Assembly: GCA_020881915.1 (NCBI GenBank)
Contig: JAJFPB010000006.1
Span: 248,001 to 312,000 of the forward strand
Source: Paramyrothecium sp. XJ0827
Taxonomy: Eukaryota; Ascomycota; Sordariomycetes; Hypocreales; Stachybotryaceae
Length of the DNA stretch: 64,000 bases
Reading direction: 5' to 3'
Positions within the stretch are counted from its first letter, which is position 1. Each line of letters begins with the position of its first letter. Under the pieces are notes generated by a model. That model was not told the DNA's origin and did not search any database. It worked only from the letters and a program-made list of their open reading frames with translations. Both the position numbers and the translations under genes were made by a program. Below, piece by piece: positions 44,044 to 55,466 of this stretch.

Positions 44044-47000
44044 TTACTCATCCGGTCCGACAACTCCCAGGGCCTTCCGGAACACCTGAAAACGATCCTT
44101 GGGGAGTGCTTTTGTGAGTCCATCAGCCACTTGTTTGTCGGTCGGGATATATTTCATCTCAACCTCTCCGCTGGCCGTCTTTTCTCGCACAAAATGCTCT
44201 TGAATTGCAATGTGCTTCGTACGGGAGTGGTACTGGGGTTCTTAGCCATCGCTATGGCACCCTGATTATCGCCGTAGATGATTGTAGCAGCTAATTGGTT
44301 TGTGGCATCTACACCTCTCAAGAGTTCTTGCAGTAAGGTCCGCAGCCAAATGGCCTCCTTAGTTGCCTGTGTTTGCCCCATGTATTCGGCCTCGCAAGTA
44401 GACAGGGCCACCGACTGCTGCCGCTTTGCAGCCCAGCTGATTGCACCGCTGCCGATATTGAAGATATACCCGGCAGTGGACCGTCGAGTCTCGGTGTCTC
44501 CGGCCCAGTCAGAGTCCGTATATCCCGTCAATGGGCGAAGGTCTCCTTGGAACTTGAGCTTGAAATCGCAGGTTCCTCGTAGGTACCTCATGATGCGTTT
44601 CACCGCGGCTTCGTGAGTCTTAGTAGGTTTAGCGAGATAACGGCTGCAGAGCGAGACGCCGAATGCGATGTCTGGTCTGGTGCCCAGCATTGCGTACATC
44701 AGACACCCGATTGCTTTGGCGTACCAGTGCTTGCGATCTGAGTTGGCTTCGTCCTCGTCAAGCGCGGGTTCTAGCTTCGCCGTTGCCACTGGGGTCGCAG
44801 TCGGTTTGGAGTCCCATAGTCCGAATTCCTCCAGGACTTTCTCAATGTACCCCTCTTGTGACAGGCTCAGTATCCGCTGTCTGCGGTTTCGAGTAATAGA
44901 CATGCCTAGGTAGAAATGGCAGGGCCCAAGGTCTGTCATGCTGAACCGCTTGTTGAGGCTTTGTTTAATCATTTCAATGTCCCCTTTGATGGGCCTGCGA
45001 TGAGCAAGTCATCCACGTAAACGGCAATGTAGGTTTGGTCTTTGACGAAGACGCCCATGTCGGAAACAAGAGGCTGAACCCCTGCTCTTGGAGGAACAAA
45101 GCGAGAGTCTGGTACCATATTCTGGGTGATTGCTTTAACCCGTATAAGGCCTTTCGCAGTTTCCAGACTCTTCCGGTTCCGTCATCGAAACTCTCTGGCT
45201 GCCCAACGTAGATCTCTTCGTCGATATTCCCGTAGAGAAAAGCAGTTTTGACGTCCATTTGTTCGAGCTCGAGGTCAAGCGCTGCGGCTATGGCAAAGAT
45301 TGCCTTGTATGTCATGGGCTTAACAACTGAGGCGAATGTCTCGTTGTAGTCGATTCCCTCTTGTTGCTCGAAGCCTCGGACCACGTAGCGTGCTTTGAAC
45401 CGCAGGATTTCTCCATTGGCTCCCCTCTTGAGTTTGAACACCCATTTGCCCCTCAGTACCTTCCGGTCCGGTGGCAACTTTACCAAGGTGTAGACTTCGT
45501 TCTCCTCAATGGATTCCATCTCGGTAGTCATTCCCTTGACCCAGTTCTCCCACTGAAGAGAATCTCGGGCTTCCCTTATCGTTCGAGGCTCCACCTCGTC
45601 TTCCAAGGAAGCCGCAAGATTGACATGAGCGCACACGAGGTTAGTAAGAGTATTGGCTCCTAGGAGTAGGTACCTCGAAGGAAGTTTTGCCTTGGTCGAT
45701 CTCTGTGAGACCCGGAACTCTTCATCTCGGTATGGCGCCTCGGTTGAGTCAAGAGGAGGTTCAGATGTTCGCACGTTGATGGTTTCTGCTTCATCTTCCG
45801 ACGTAGTCTCCTCAACCTGTGGGGTAATGTCGTGTCGTGACGGAGCTGTCCTCTTGGGCGAAAGCTTTATTTCCGAATACAAGGTGGGACCTTCGCTTCT
45901 CGTTTTCTTTGATCCAATAGGTGTTCCCGCCGATGTGTTGTGGAAGCTGGATTCGTCGAAGATGACGTTGTTGGCGATGAAGACTCGATTCTTGTCGTCC
46001 ATAACGATGTAGTTACTAGAGCCTTGATATCCAAGAAGTCGACATTGAATCGTCTTCTCACGCAGTTTTTGTCTCTTGGCGGGTGGCAATACTGCCCAGC
46101 CATTTGCGCCAAGAACACGGATGTGAGAGAGGTCTGGTTTGTCTCCGAACCATGCCTCATAGGGGTCTTGTTAAGGACCTTGCTGGGGCTCCTATTCCGT
46201 ACGTACACAGCCGCGTAGAGGATATAGGGCCAAAGGTTTCGCGGCAAGTTTGATCGCTCGAGTGTGGGAGTAACCTTCTCCTGAAGCACTCGATTGAAGG
46301 CCTCCGCAACCCCGTTCTGCTCATGCTGATCGGTCGCGGTATAGCGAATCATGATGCCCTTGTTATCGCAAAAGGTGCATAGCTGGTCACTGCGGTTTTC
46401 GCCACCCTGGTCGACGTGGAGGTAATGGCATCGACGTTCCGGTCTCTCGTATGTGTCGAGGAGGTGTTTGAAATGTCTCGTGAACTCGGACTTTTCCTTG
46501 ACTGCGTATGCCCAGCCCATGCAGGTAAAGTCGTCCACGAAGACAATCCAATATCGCGAGCCGTTATATGCTCTGTCGGGAAAGGGTCCTGCAATGTCTG
46601 CATGGACGCATTCTAACGGATACGTTCCTTTGCGGATTGACTTTCGGTGTGGTCGCTCTTTCTGTTTCCCAACTATACATGGTTCGCAGTTTCGGCCGCG
46701 TTGAATCGGGTGAATGCCGTGTGCCATTCCCTTCAGGGCTTTGATTCCGTTCTCGCTCAGATGGCCGAGTCTTTCATGCCATATTTGAAGTTCGGGGTCG
46801 CTAATAGCCAGTGACGCCAAGGCAGCGTTGATTGCTTCATCTGGTTGGTCCACAACGTAGATCCCTGATCGTACAGTTGCTGTCAGGACTACTCGGTTGT
46901 CATGCACCACAGTGGCTTGGTTGTTGTCGAAAGAGATCTTTGCCCCCTTCCTTGTTAAAGCAGATATCGAAACAAGGTTGACACGTCCTTCTGGGGAGTA

Positions 47001-47966
47001 TACTGAGTTTTCGAGAGCTAGTTGTCGCGGGCTACCAAGTCCTTTTAGCCGTAGGATATAGTTTCCCAGTCCCTGAGGGGTGATTTGTGCCTCGCCGATT
47101 CCAACCGTCTGTCCGCCGCTCCAGGGGCGAAGGGTACTGAAGTTATCCCTTTTGCAAAAGGTGTGCATCGAAGCTCCGCTATCCAGCACATGCACTTGCT
47201 CGAGCAAATCGCTCAACCCTTGGCCCTGGTATGCCATGAGCTGTATGACAGGCTCGGCATGGATGGCGAGAGCATTCGTAACTTCGTCTTGGTCCTGTTG
47301 CTGCATCCGCTGGCTATGTTCTTCCTGCTCGGCAGCTCTAGTGGCTTCTTCAATAGTAGTAGCTGCTTTGATGATGATGCCCTCGAGATTCCGTTCGGGT
47401 AGCGGGCTATGGCTCTGAAGAAATGCAGTGAGGAATACATGATACTTGGGTCCAAGACCACTGAGGAACTTATCCATCAGTTGTGGCTCTCCGATTTGAC
47501 TGGTTTCGTCTAGTTGAAGGATTTGGTCTCGGGCCTTCCGTAATTGCCGAGAGAAGTCAGATACGTTTTCGCAGTTGTCCAGAGTAAGTCGATCAAGCCT
47601 TTGCTGGAGGTCGTGGAATACACTACTGCCCTTGGGTTTGAAGTGTTGCTCCAACGTTTTGAGGATGTTGGCTACGTTATTGAGACCTTGGACTTCCTGT
47701 TTGGGACGGAAACCAAGTCGATAACGGACTGCCCCGCACGCCCGAGCTTGTCTCTGGTGCCAAGCATCTAGCTTTTCTTCGAAGTCGACTTCCGAGAGAC
47801 TTCCTTGCACCGGTGGGTCTCGTTTTCTCTCCAGGAGATCGCCATAGCCAGACAGGGCCAATAGGTCTCGGATTTCCTCGTTCCAGTTGATCCAGCCTCC
47901 AGAGGATTCGAGTTTGGCAACTCCGGAAAGGTTTCCGCTTAGGCTCGAGTCTTTACCTTCTGACAT
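44044..47966 (-). pseudogene. Copia gag-pol polyprotein with several frameshifts
   Basis: I take the ATG at 47966 (MSEGKDSSLSGNLSGVAKLE); the frame is open upstream without ATG. Gag (LDAWHQRQARACGAVRYRL, FSRQLRKARDQILQL) leads without a CCHC knuckle to the protease motif LDSGASMHTF. Then come the GAG-pre-integrase domain (WHERLGHLSENGIKAL, CEPCIVGKQ) and the integrase core with its three acids (HADIAGPF, HVDQGGENRS, QNGVAEAFNR). One base is lost near 46176. Reverse transcriptase continues at VLRGKWVFKLKRGANGEIL, MDVKTAFLYGNI and the YVDD active site, where frames change again near 45070. RNase H has YTDSDWAGD and CEAEYM, and a last shift near 44190 precedes the stop at 44044. At least three frameshifts make it non-autonomous. 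Confidence 0.9.
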
Positions 47967-48217
47967 ATTGGAGTAACGTACAGTTCGGTTCAAAAGCACC
48001 TTCCTCTGTAAACAATCTTTGTTCCTAATTTTGTAGGACTAACCCCGCGTCTTTGTCCTTAAAGAGAGGAAGGTGAATTTGTACCAAACTGTAAGGTGAT
48101 GTGTTGACGTTGTTTAGTTGTTTTCGACGAAAGTAGAGGTAAGACAAGGGGTCCAGCCTGTCCTTTTCACAGATAGCAGCGGCAGGCTATCAAGGCCAGC
48201 GAGAAGTATGGCACAAG

Positions 48218-48338
48218 CAGCGAGGAACTGACGGAAACAGCGAGGAGATTGACGGAAACAGCGAGAAGCTGCCGGAAACAGCGAGAAGCTGCCGGAAGCG
48301 GCGTGAAGCGGACGGAACCATGGTGAAGTTGGTGTTCC
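48218..48338 (-). repeat. 20-21-bp tandem repeats in the copia leader
   Basis: On the plus strand about six units of the type CAGCGAGAAGCTGCCGGAAA follow one another, decaying toward 48338. They sit between the primer site and gag, in the untranslated leader. Confidence 0.75.
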
Positions 48339-48545
48339 ACAACTCAACCCCCCGTTGTGATACTTGGTAATGATCAAGCGGTGGGTTTTTCGTATAGGAG
48401 ACAGGAAGATAAGGATCCTGATCGTGGCAGCATCCAAGGTCACTGTTGAGTCTCCAGTGCAGTGGAAGGGACTGTAAGGTCCTTGTGAGTAAGGGATAGA
48501 TGATTAGATAGGAGACTCAGCTTTTTAGATTTAGTTTAGCCGTCC

Positions 48546-48557
48546 GGGCTCATAACC
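48546..48557 (-). other. Primer-binding site matching the tRNA-iMet anticodon arm
   Basis: GGGCTCATAACC on the plus strand lies directly inside the 5' LTR (48558). The same sequence is the anticodon stem-loop of eukaryotic initiator tRNA-Met, which would pair with the minus-strand RNA. Confidence 0.8.
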
Positions 48558-48668
48558 TGTTGAAATGGAAAGATTGCGGGTTACTTATTACACAATGAGA
48601 GGTGGAAGAGTCACCGCTTATATACAGTTTGCCACAGACTTGATCGTCCGCACACGTGACCTCCAACA
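48558..48668 (-). repeat. 5' LTR of the copia element
   Basis: 111 bp, pairs with 43099-43209. On the plus strand the sequence beyond it continues as a GH16 gene fragment. Confidence 0.9.
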
Positions 48669-48885
48669 GTCTATTAGACAAGGCACACCTTGGCCGGCCT
48701 GTGGTGAAATCGATATAATGGAGAACATTAATGGTCAACCGACGGGCCATGGAACGCTACATTTTGAAAGAAGACCAGGTATCACGGCCAAGACCAGACT
48801 ACCCGACCAGGGTTGGCATACGTGGCGAGTTGAAATTGATCGCAGACCTAGGAGGTATGCTGGCCCCCAAATTTGGGCTCATTGA
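48669..48885 (+). pseudogene. GH16 endo-glucanase fragment
   Basis: Reading out of the LTR, the frame gives SIRQGTPWPACGEIDIMENI, then NGQPTGHGTLHFERRPG and GWHTWRVEIDRRPRRY. GEIDIMEN is the GH16 active site (E-I-D-x-x-E with nucleophile and acid/base glutamates). The next blocks match the usual GTLH and TWxVEID segments. Only about 70 residues remain: the N-terminal half is absent at the LTR, and the rest stops at 48885. The full family hydrolyses beta-1,3 or mixed glucans at the cell wall. This fragment cannot fold alone. Confidence 0.75.
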
Positions 48886-51271
48886 GTACCCTTGCCATTT
48901 CCATACGGGCAACTCTGAAGTCGTGAAGTAGACTACTTGATGTACATGGGTCAGTGACCCGAGATATGACATGCATAAGCTAAAGTTATGCTCGCCAGCT
49001 CAGGATGCTCAGGGTAAGCTTAGGGTAGGCTGAGCCAGGGGGAGCCCAGCCCTGAACTGTGGCTGGTCTGGCCTGAGCGAGGCTGAGCCGTGGTTGAGCC
49101 GGAGGTGAAATGATGGCTTCCTTTGTGGTGTACGACGTTTCCCCTCGTCAACGGCCGATGCCGGTGTGTTGGAAGTGATCTTCGAACCAAGGTATAAATT
49201 CTAGTAATAAAAGAGATGCAGCCTGCTGGCGAATTTTACCATAGGTAAATACCATAAATAGAAGCGTAAATGGACTCAATGGTCCGATCCTAGCCGCTAA
49301 TAAGCTGGTCAATGCACTATCCGCGAGAGATACGGTCGCGTCTCGATTATTTGTGACCGCAAAGCCCATAGGGGTCATTAACATGGCGGAGCCGTTTGGC
49401 AGCTCGATTATTGCGGCTTCAACGAGCCCCACATCGACCCCGAAACGGTCGACATGTCCGCTGAAGCCCACGTAGAACCCACCGCCAGGTAAAAGTGAAC
49501 TAGAGTACGATGAAAGACCCTGCTGGAGGTGATCACCTGGTGAGAAGATGCCCAGACCACCATCTTCCGGAGGGTGGGGCCCGCAGATTCCTGCAGGGTG
49601 GATGAGGTGAATATTTGCTATGATCGTATAACCGTTCTGTCCTCGAGCATTTTACTGTCTCTTGGCCTACAGTACAATACGTGTCGCTTCGGCTTTTGAA
49701 TCAACCAAGGAGTATGGATGGTTGAGACATTTTTTAGGTTGGTCTAGAACCCGGGTAGCTGAAACTTATTTGAGAGGTGAGACTACTAGAAATAAACTTC
49801 AGTGCTTCCATCTCTCGGCGCAACGGCGGCAGCAGGTATTTGTCCCACAAAGCTGAGTAATCGGCCACAATACCTCGGGCTACTTATGGACTATCTATGT
49901 TGAAGTTATTAGGGCTTATACACCTCGATGACGATCCGGTTGGGATACTCGTAAAGTAGCTCTTTGTACCTAACAGATCTGTAGGAACTTTTATTATAGT
50001 CAAACTTACTAGAGGCTTTGTGTACCTCTTGATTTGACGATGTTTATTGGTCAACATCCCTGTTCGATACCGCCGTTGCACAGTCTAAGAGATACGGAAA
50101 GCAGAGGAAGGCCATACGGATGAACTGGCGGACCCAACCTTTTCGTGGCGATTTTGGGACCCCCCTCCGGAGGAGTAGGGCTGCCGATAATGTTCCGGTT
50201 CAAACATCTTTGCTCTACGGAATACTGGAGCGGTTTGAGTTTTTGGCACTGGATGGCTTCTCGGCCAACTCATCCTAACCTGTGTTCCCGGCTGGAAACC
50301 GGGGAGATGTAATGGTGTTGGTCGTGCTCTAGGTCAATGCAGGAACCCACATCGCCACCGGGCAGGGTAGACGACTCTCAAGGATTGGCAGCTGCTCCTG
50401 CAGCTGCGCTCAAAGTTGGCGGGGACAGCGACGCTGAATTCCGCGCTGGTCAATGCCATTGCCATGTGCCGAGGTCTGCGACTGCATGGCAATACCGCTA
50501 CGCAATCGAGCATTGCCGAGGATACGATAATGGAATGGTAGGCTGGTCTGAATGCCAACTCAAGTGGAAACAATGCCGGGATTCCTCTCAACCTTGGATG
50601 AGGTTACAACTCACCACGTTGGCGGGACTAGACACCCTCCTCATTCTACTCCGAGCTATTATTCCATCTTCAAGTATATCTCGTTAAGCGGCGATTATCC
50701 GGTACAATTAATTCAAGATCACTCCGTGATGAAAGGAGATGCAGACGTCCTTACGCCTGTGCCGGCGCTTCATCAGAGGTGACCATCGAATGCACCCATC
50801 AAGAGGCAAAGCCGTCCCACAACCTATTCGGAGACACCGCGGAGCAAAACGATTCGTGGCAATATTGTAGCAGGTTGGTCACTATTCCTCCTTGCGCAGA
50901 CTGTTTATTGCAGGCTCATGTATTACCACTTAAGGTTACTTCTCTCCACATTAATCAGCAGCCACCCACAGGGAACGGGGAAGCCGTTACTGGGTAGATG
51001 GGCGGAGTGTTGTGGTTGCGCTATCCCCCCTTCCCGGAGGGGAGGGCAAGGGGGGAGCCACCCGGTTTGTGCCATGGAGAACCCACAACGGGCCAGCAGC
51101 CAAGGTTAAATCTAGTTACCAAACGCTCCGTGGTCAGGCAGCATATCATGGTAGACCCCTCGCCCGATCAAATGCAACGACCTCTTTGGCCCAAGCCATT
51201 CCTTCTTCGTTCTTTAATGTTCTTTAATCGTTATGTGGACCTAGTTTGTTGAGTGCAGCAGCGTCAGCAGT
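48886..51271. other. Gene-poor stretch with one coherent minus-strand ORF
   Basis: A minus-strand frame open from about 49650 to 49148 reads ANIHLIHPAGICGPHPPEDG, GGGFYVGFSGHVDRFGVDVG and AAIIELPNGSAMLMTPMGFA. It looks coding but has no start in good context and no family I recognise. It may be a fragment. Nothing supported between 49660 and 51271. Confidence 0.4.
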
Positions 51272-52303
51272 ATGGCCGGAGAAACGGGCCCTATATCAGT
51301 CCCGTTGCCGATGAACATGCTCATTGCTGGGTTTTTTTCCATCGCATGCTACAATAGCGTGGAAATCCTCATTTTGCTTTTCAACCGATTCAGGCGGCAT
51401 AGGGGGTTATACTTCTGGAGCATGCTAACTGCAACACTGGGCATTCTACTCCACTCTATTGTCGTGCTACTCCGATATCATGGCCTGGGCCCGAATTTCA
51501 CCCTGGCGGTGCTAACATGCCTGGGGTGGTACGGCATGGTGACGGGCCAGTCCGTCGTACTCTACTCACGCCTCCATCTCGTCGTCCCCCACAAGGAACA
51601 GACGCGTTGGGTCCTCATTATGATCATTGTCAACTTTTTCATCCTTCATATCCCAGTCACAATCCTCTTTCTCGGCAGCAATTCGCAGAATTCGGACGTC
51701 TTCATCCGGGCCTTTAATATCTATGAGCGAATACAATTGGCCGGCTTCTGCATACAGGAATCTGTCATATCGGGGTTCTATATCTGGGAGGCAATGCGGG
51801 GCCTCAAATGGGTCTTGGCGATCAAGGGACCCAAGGAGCACAAGATCATTAGGCACCTCATCATCGTTAACATCTTGGTCGTTCTGCTGGATGCTAGCCT
51901 CCTTATTACCCAGTACACCGACAACTTCCAGATTCAGACAACATACAAGCCCGTTGTTTACAGCATCAAACTGAAACTGGAATTTATTATTCTCAATAAG
52001 CTGCTTCGTGTTCTGCAATGTGATGGATGCACTTGCAGGACCTACAGGAAGCGGCCTAACGCTAACATTATTCCGATATCGAATCAGACAATCCTGGTGT
52101 CTGACTCAATGGACGGCAGGTCTTCTTCGAGAAGAACATTCACGGATAGGATCGAGCTACCGAGTATTTCAGAGACGACAATGGACTCCTCAGCAACCCA
52201 TAATTACCACAGTTCTCTCGGGACATCAACTACGAACATCGCTAACTTACGACTACCAGATACGGCCTATGTGAACCGTTCAGCCGAGCAACTACCATCT
52301 TAG
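51272..52303 (+). CDS. DUF7703 seven-helix membrane protein
   Basis: One intact exon of 343 aa. Seven hydrophobic helices are visible: MNMLIAGFFSIACYNSVEIL, FWSMLTATLGILLHSIVVLL, LAVLTCLGWYGMVTGQSVVL, WVLIMIIVNFFILHIPVTIL, QLAGFCIQESVISGFYIWEA, IRHLIIVNILVVLLDASLLI and a last one near YSIKLKLEFIILNKLL. The order and signature match the fungal DUF7703 family of integral membrane proteins, whose function is unknown. The cytoplasmic tail (residues about 260-343) is Ser/Thr-rich. No introns, and the start is well placed. Probably intact and expressed at a membrane. Confidence 0.85.
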   Translation: MAGETGPISVPLPMNMLIAGFFSIACYNSVEILILLFNRFRRHRGLYFWSMLTATLGILLHSIVVLLRYHGLGPNFTLAVLTCLGWYGMVTGQSVVLYSRLHLVVPHKEQTRWVLIMIIVNFFILHIPVTILFLGSNSQNSDVFIRAFNIYERIQLAGFCIQESVISGFYIWEAMRGLKWVLAIKGPKEHKIIRHLIIVNILVVLLDASLLITQYTDNFQIQTTYKPVVYSIKLKLEFIILNKLLRVLQCDGCTCRTYRKRPNANIIPISNQTILVSDSMDGRSSSRRTFTDRIELPSISETTMDSSATHNYHSSLGTSTTNIANLRLPDTAYVNRSAEQLPS

Positions 52304-52553
52304 CATTCTAAATTCCCCAGGACCCAGGTGGTCCGCTCGGGGTGTTGCATTCAAGCCCAGGGCGGTATCTGAAGATACGAAGGCTGGAGCGGATGGCCTC
52401 GAACCGCGAATCAAGATGATGTCTTGACCTGATTTGCAGACTTATGCAAGAAACTGGCGGAATTTGCAGACTAGAGTATGCTAAAGCCGTTGACTCGGCG
52501 AAAGTCATTGGCACAGGCTAGCAAGCCAATACAAGGCTCCACATGACGCCAAG
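52304..52553. other. Intergenic stretch, nothing recognised
   Basis: No gene seen. Confidence 0.4.
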
Positions 52554-53205
52554 TTGGCCGGGGCTCAAGGCGCTGCCAAGATTGCTTTCGCTCACGGCTT
52601 CATCAGTGCTCTTCCGAATGTTTACGACACAATAATTGGTGAGCGAGGCGGTTTGCTCTCTGGTGGTCAGAATCAGAGGGTGGCAATTGCTCGGAGTGTG
52701 ATTTCGCAACCTCGCATCCTGCTTCTTGACGAGGCCACCATCGCACTGGACCCGCACGCCGAGGAAGTTGTACAGAAATCTCTGACAATATGTCTCAAGG
52801 CCGAACTGCTATCGCCATTGCACATAAGCTAGCAACAATTCGCAACGCCGACAGCATTGTCGTCAAGGACAAGGGACGCATCGTGGAGCAGGGCACACAC
52901 CAACACCAATCTCTTTTACAGGCCGATGGTTCCTATGCGCGCCTGGTGAAGGCCCAAGACTTGTCTGTAGCGGCCGCACCAGATTCTGATAGTGATGACT
53001 GTAGCGAGACAGAGCACTCGGGGCCCGCTAGGATCATGCGCTAGTCAACGACAACCAAGGAACGCCTCGAATCTGGCTGGATCGTGACAACTATGACAAG
53101 TGGGAACAGCTTGGGCTTCTTTCGGTGATTTGGAGAATCGTGAGAACGACCCCGGAGCTCCGGATGACGTGCCTGATAATGACAATGGCTGCAATCGGCG
53201 CAGGT
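52554..53205 (+). pseudogene. ABC-B (MDR-type) transporter fragment
   Basis: The C-terminal part of a first nucleotide-binding domain: [20 protein letters not shown], the signature [15 protein letters not shown], Walker [17 protein letters not shown]. Then, one frame over after about 52795, comes the H-loop [19 protein letters not shown] and [10 protein letters not shown] linker rich in Ser/Asp follows. Then, with a stop at 53042-53044, the beginning of a second membrane domain (EQLGLLSVIWRIVRTTPELR) appears. Walker A and the first membrane domain are absent, and the rest is lost after about 53205. It is a relic of a full-size multidrug-type exporter. Confidence 0.8.
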
Positions 53206-54459
53206 GAGCACAACATCTGTGACCTTAGGCTCGTTGAAGTCGAACTAACAGGGTACGGGCAGCGGCCGCATACCCTGGCCAGGCATGATTAGCGCAGGAA
53301 AAAAATACTTCTATTTGAGTGCAAATCACTGCATAATTGATGTACCGACCTTTTCCCAGTTAACGAATCTTTTCCTAGTCGGCGTGCCCCCGCGAGTGTG
53401 AGGTGGCTGACTTTTAAGCTCCCCACGTAGTCTCAATGGTCTGGACTATTAGGAGGGCTTCGTCGATTCTCCAGGCCCACTCTGCTCCTGAACTCCAATT
53501 TCCCGTTGCAGGTGAGTAGTAGCTTTCAACCCACCAGTCTTATGTTCAGTTCGAGAGTCCTGCTTAACAACGTTGCTAGAGTCCGGTACTGGACATGAAG
53601 GACTCGATATATCGTTCCGAATGGGGTGTTCGCTGCCAGTATTTACGGCGCCGATGTTGGAAGGCTTCTTGGCCTGCGAGAGGGCAAAGTCACCCGAATC
53701 AAAATACTTTCTTCCCTTGCAGTGATAGCCGAGTTAGCTCAATTGTTACCGGGCACGAGCATCTTGGGGTATTTTACTTGCCTCTAACTGGTGATGGAGG
53801 AGACTTCCTCTGGTTGGTAACTTTCCATACATGCGCAGGAGGTCCTTGTTTCTCTCGGCAGGTGACTCGGATTTTTTTGGTGAACCCATTTTTCCATATT
53901 CCATATTCGCAATCTAGGTGTGGACTGCGCAAGTTCGTAGTTGGTGGGGGGGAGGACCTCGCCATTGAGGCACAGGGGTGGGTCGTCATACATATACGTA
54001 ATAACCTGCACCCACCTACCTTAATGTAGGTAACTTATGTGCATGCCTTACCCTCCCACTTTCCATTCAGCGAATCGCCGGGTTCTCTGGTCATCAGGAA
54101 AGTTAAGCTGGCGTGACGGAGATACACACTAACATCCTGTTGGAATAGTTGGAGTCAACCAACCTTACCCTATGCATCTCTAGCGGATTTGTGGCAGCCA
54201 ATGCCGCCGACAACCCCCCAGGTGGTTTCCATGAAAGTTTGATTTCAACGTCGAGTCGCTGGGTCGGCCCAGTGACTATGCCTGCTGCAGGCTAGCGCTG
54301 CCACTAAATAAGCACGGTGGAATAATTGGCGGGCTGGTGGGAATTTTGAGGGAAAAAGAGACATAGAAGCCACAATATCATGATGACAAGGAAAGGAACC
54401 AAGGTTTCATCGCTCGCGCAGGGGAAGTGGAGCAGGAAGCTATCCATATTATCCCTTTT
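53206..54459. other. Stretch after the ABC relic, nothing recognised
   Basis: An ORF at 53595-54029 has no motif, starts out of context and overlaps a minus ORF. No repeat identified. Confidence 0.4.
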
Positions 54460-54662
54460 GACTGCCATAAGCCGCATTGTGACCTAGCTAGACCATTTCC
54501 AACCAAATTAGACGCGGAAAGGGGCTGTGACATTGTTATTCTAGTCAAAAGGGCTACTTTATCTAGTAATAGCTACCGGCTTTCCTAGAGGTAGATATCT
54601 GTATGACGCTATGGCTGATGGTGGTATGGAGCTAATTTTGTACAATGCGGCTTATGGCAGTC
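54460..54662. repeat. 203-bp unit with 21-bp terminal inverted repeats (MITE-like)
   Basis: Positions 54460-54480 and 54642-54662 are exact reverse complements of each other (21 bases, starting GACTGCCATA). The interior is non-coding. A third partial copy of the left arm and its neighbourhood (GCCGCATTGTACTTAGCTTAG) lies at about 55971-56020 beyond the RGS gene. No target duplication could be seen. Confidence 0.65.
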
Positions 54663-54884
54663 CTAGGGATATGGAGGACATAAGATCACTTTATAATTCT
54701 ACCTGGCCCGGTAAGAAAATGCTCGGTTTGAGTCACCCCACCCTCTGACATTCAGACACTCGACACTTCACAAAAGAAGTTTCACTCCAGTTTCCTAGAC
54801 ATCTTTGATTTCCGAATTTGCATATAGCCTAGGTCTAATGACCAGTATATATGTATAGCAAGAACGTGTACCACAAACTCTTGA

Positions 54885-55466
54885 ATGGAGACGATTGGCC
54901 CCGGCCCCCCTTCCCTGGACGAGATCCTTTCGGATCTCTCTTTGCCGCCATGGAATTTGCAGGCCTTCGTGGCGTATCTATCCCAACATCACTGCATAGA
55001 GACTCTCGAGTTCCTCTTGGATGCTGAAAATTATGCCTTCTTTTATAACCAGCTAGTTGCCGAAAGCCCTATGTCCGGTGATAGAAGTGATCGTGTAACT
55101 TCATCATGGCGAAGGCTGATACGACTTTACATCGCTCCTTGTGGATCTCGACAAGTCAATATCTCTTGCCGAGAACGAAATCACTTATTGAATATCCAAG
55201 GCGGATCTCGACCCCCTCATCCTTCTGAACTCGACGAGCCTCGTCGGATTATCTACGACCTCGTGAACAACACCCTTCTCGTTCCTTTCTTCGAGTCAGT
55301 CAGACCTTTACAGCGTCAAAATTCCCCTAGCGGGGCAGACGGCAAAAGGAATTCGCCCGTCTCAAAGTTGGCCATGTGCAGATCTACGGGGTGTTTCTAT
55401 CATACTATCGCTGTATGCAAAAGATATTGGGGAAGGGCCAGGCGCCACGCTATGTCGCACCCATAA
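54885..55466 (+). CDS. RGS-domain protein
   Basis: The ATG at 54885 opens a 193-aa frame. The RGS fold starts at PSLDEILSDLSLPPWNLQ and continues AFVAYLSQHHCIETLEFLLD, SWRRLIRLYIAP, a helix near ISCRERNHLLNIQ, and RRIIYDLVNNTLLVPFFESV, so most of the roughly 120-residue domain is present. RGS proteins accelerate GTP hydrolysis by G-alpha subunits and end G-protein signalling. After PSGADGKRNSPVSK the frame is less convincing. A frame at 55376-55663 (MQIYGVFLSYYRCMQKIL) might hold the true C-terminus after an unseen intron. The 203-bp inverted-repeat unit is just upstream. Confidence 0.75.
   Translation: METIGPGPPSLDEILSDLSLPPWNLQAFVAYLSQHHCIETLEFLLDAENYAFFYNQLVAESPMSGDRSDRVTSSWRRLIRLYIAPCGSRQVNISCRERNHLLNIQGGSRPPHPSELDEPRRIIYDLVNNTLLVPFFESVRPLQRQNSPSGADGKRNSPVSKLAMCRSTGCFYHTIAVCKRYWGRARRHAMSHP

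Larger units (their letters stand above)
43099..48668 (-). mobile_element. Ty1/copia LTR retrotransposon
   Basis: Two 111-bp direct repeats (43099-43209 and 48558-48668) start TGTTG and end CAACA and differ at two positions; they are the LTRs. The coding strand is minus, so the 5' LTR is the right one. Next to it, 48546-48557 reads GGGCTCATAACC, the anticodon arm sequence of initiator tRNA-Met, hence a half-tRNA primer site as in Drosophila copia and yeast Ty5. A purine-rich tract (GAGTGGGAG on the minus strand) lies at the inner edge of the other LTR. Gag, protease, integrase, reverse transcriptase and RNase H occur in that order, as in copia. Flanking five bases differ (AGGCA and GTCTA), so there is no target duplication. 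Confidence 0.92.

Noticed and set aside
48546..48557. Possible initiator tRNA gene (anticodon arm sequence)
   Set aside because: Only 12 bases match and they sit at the LTR edge. It is a primer-binding site, not a tRNA gene.
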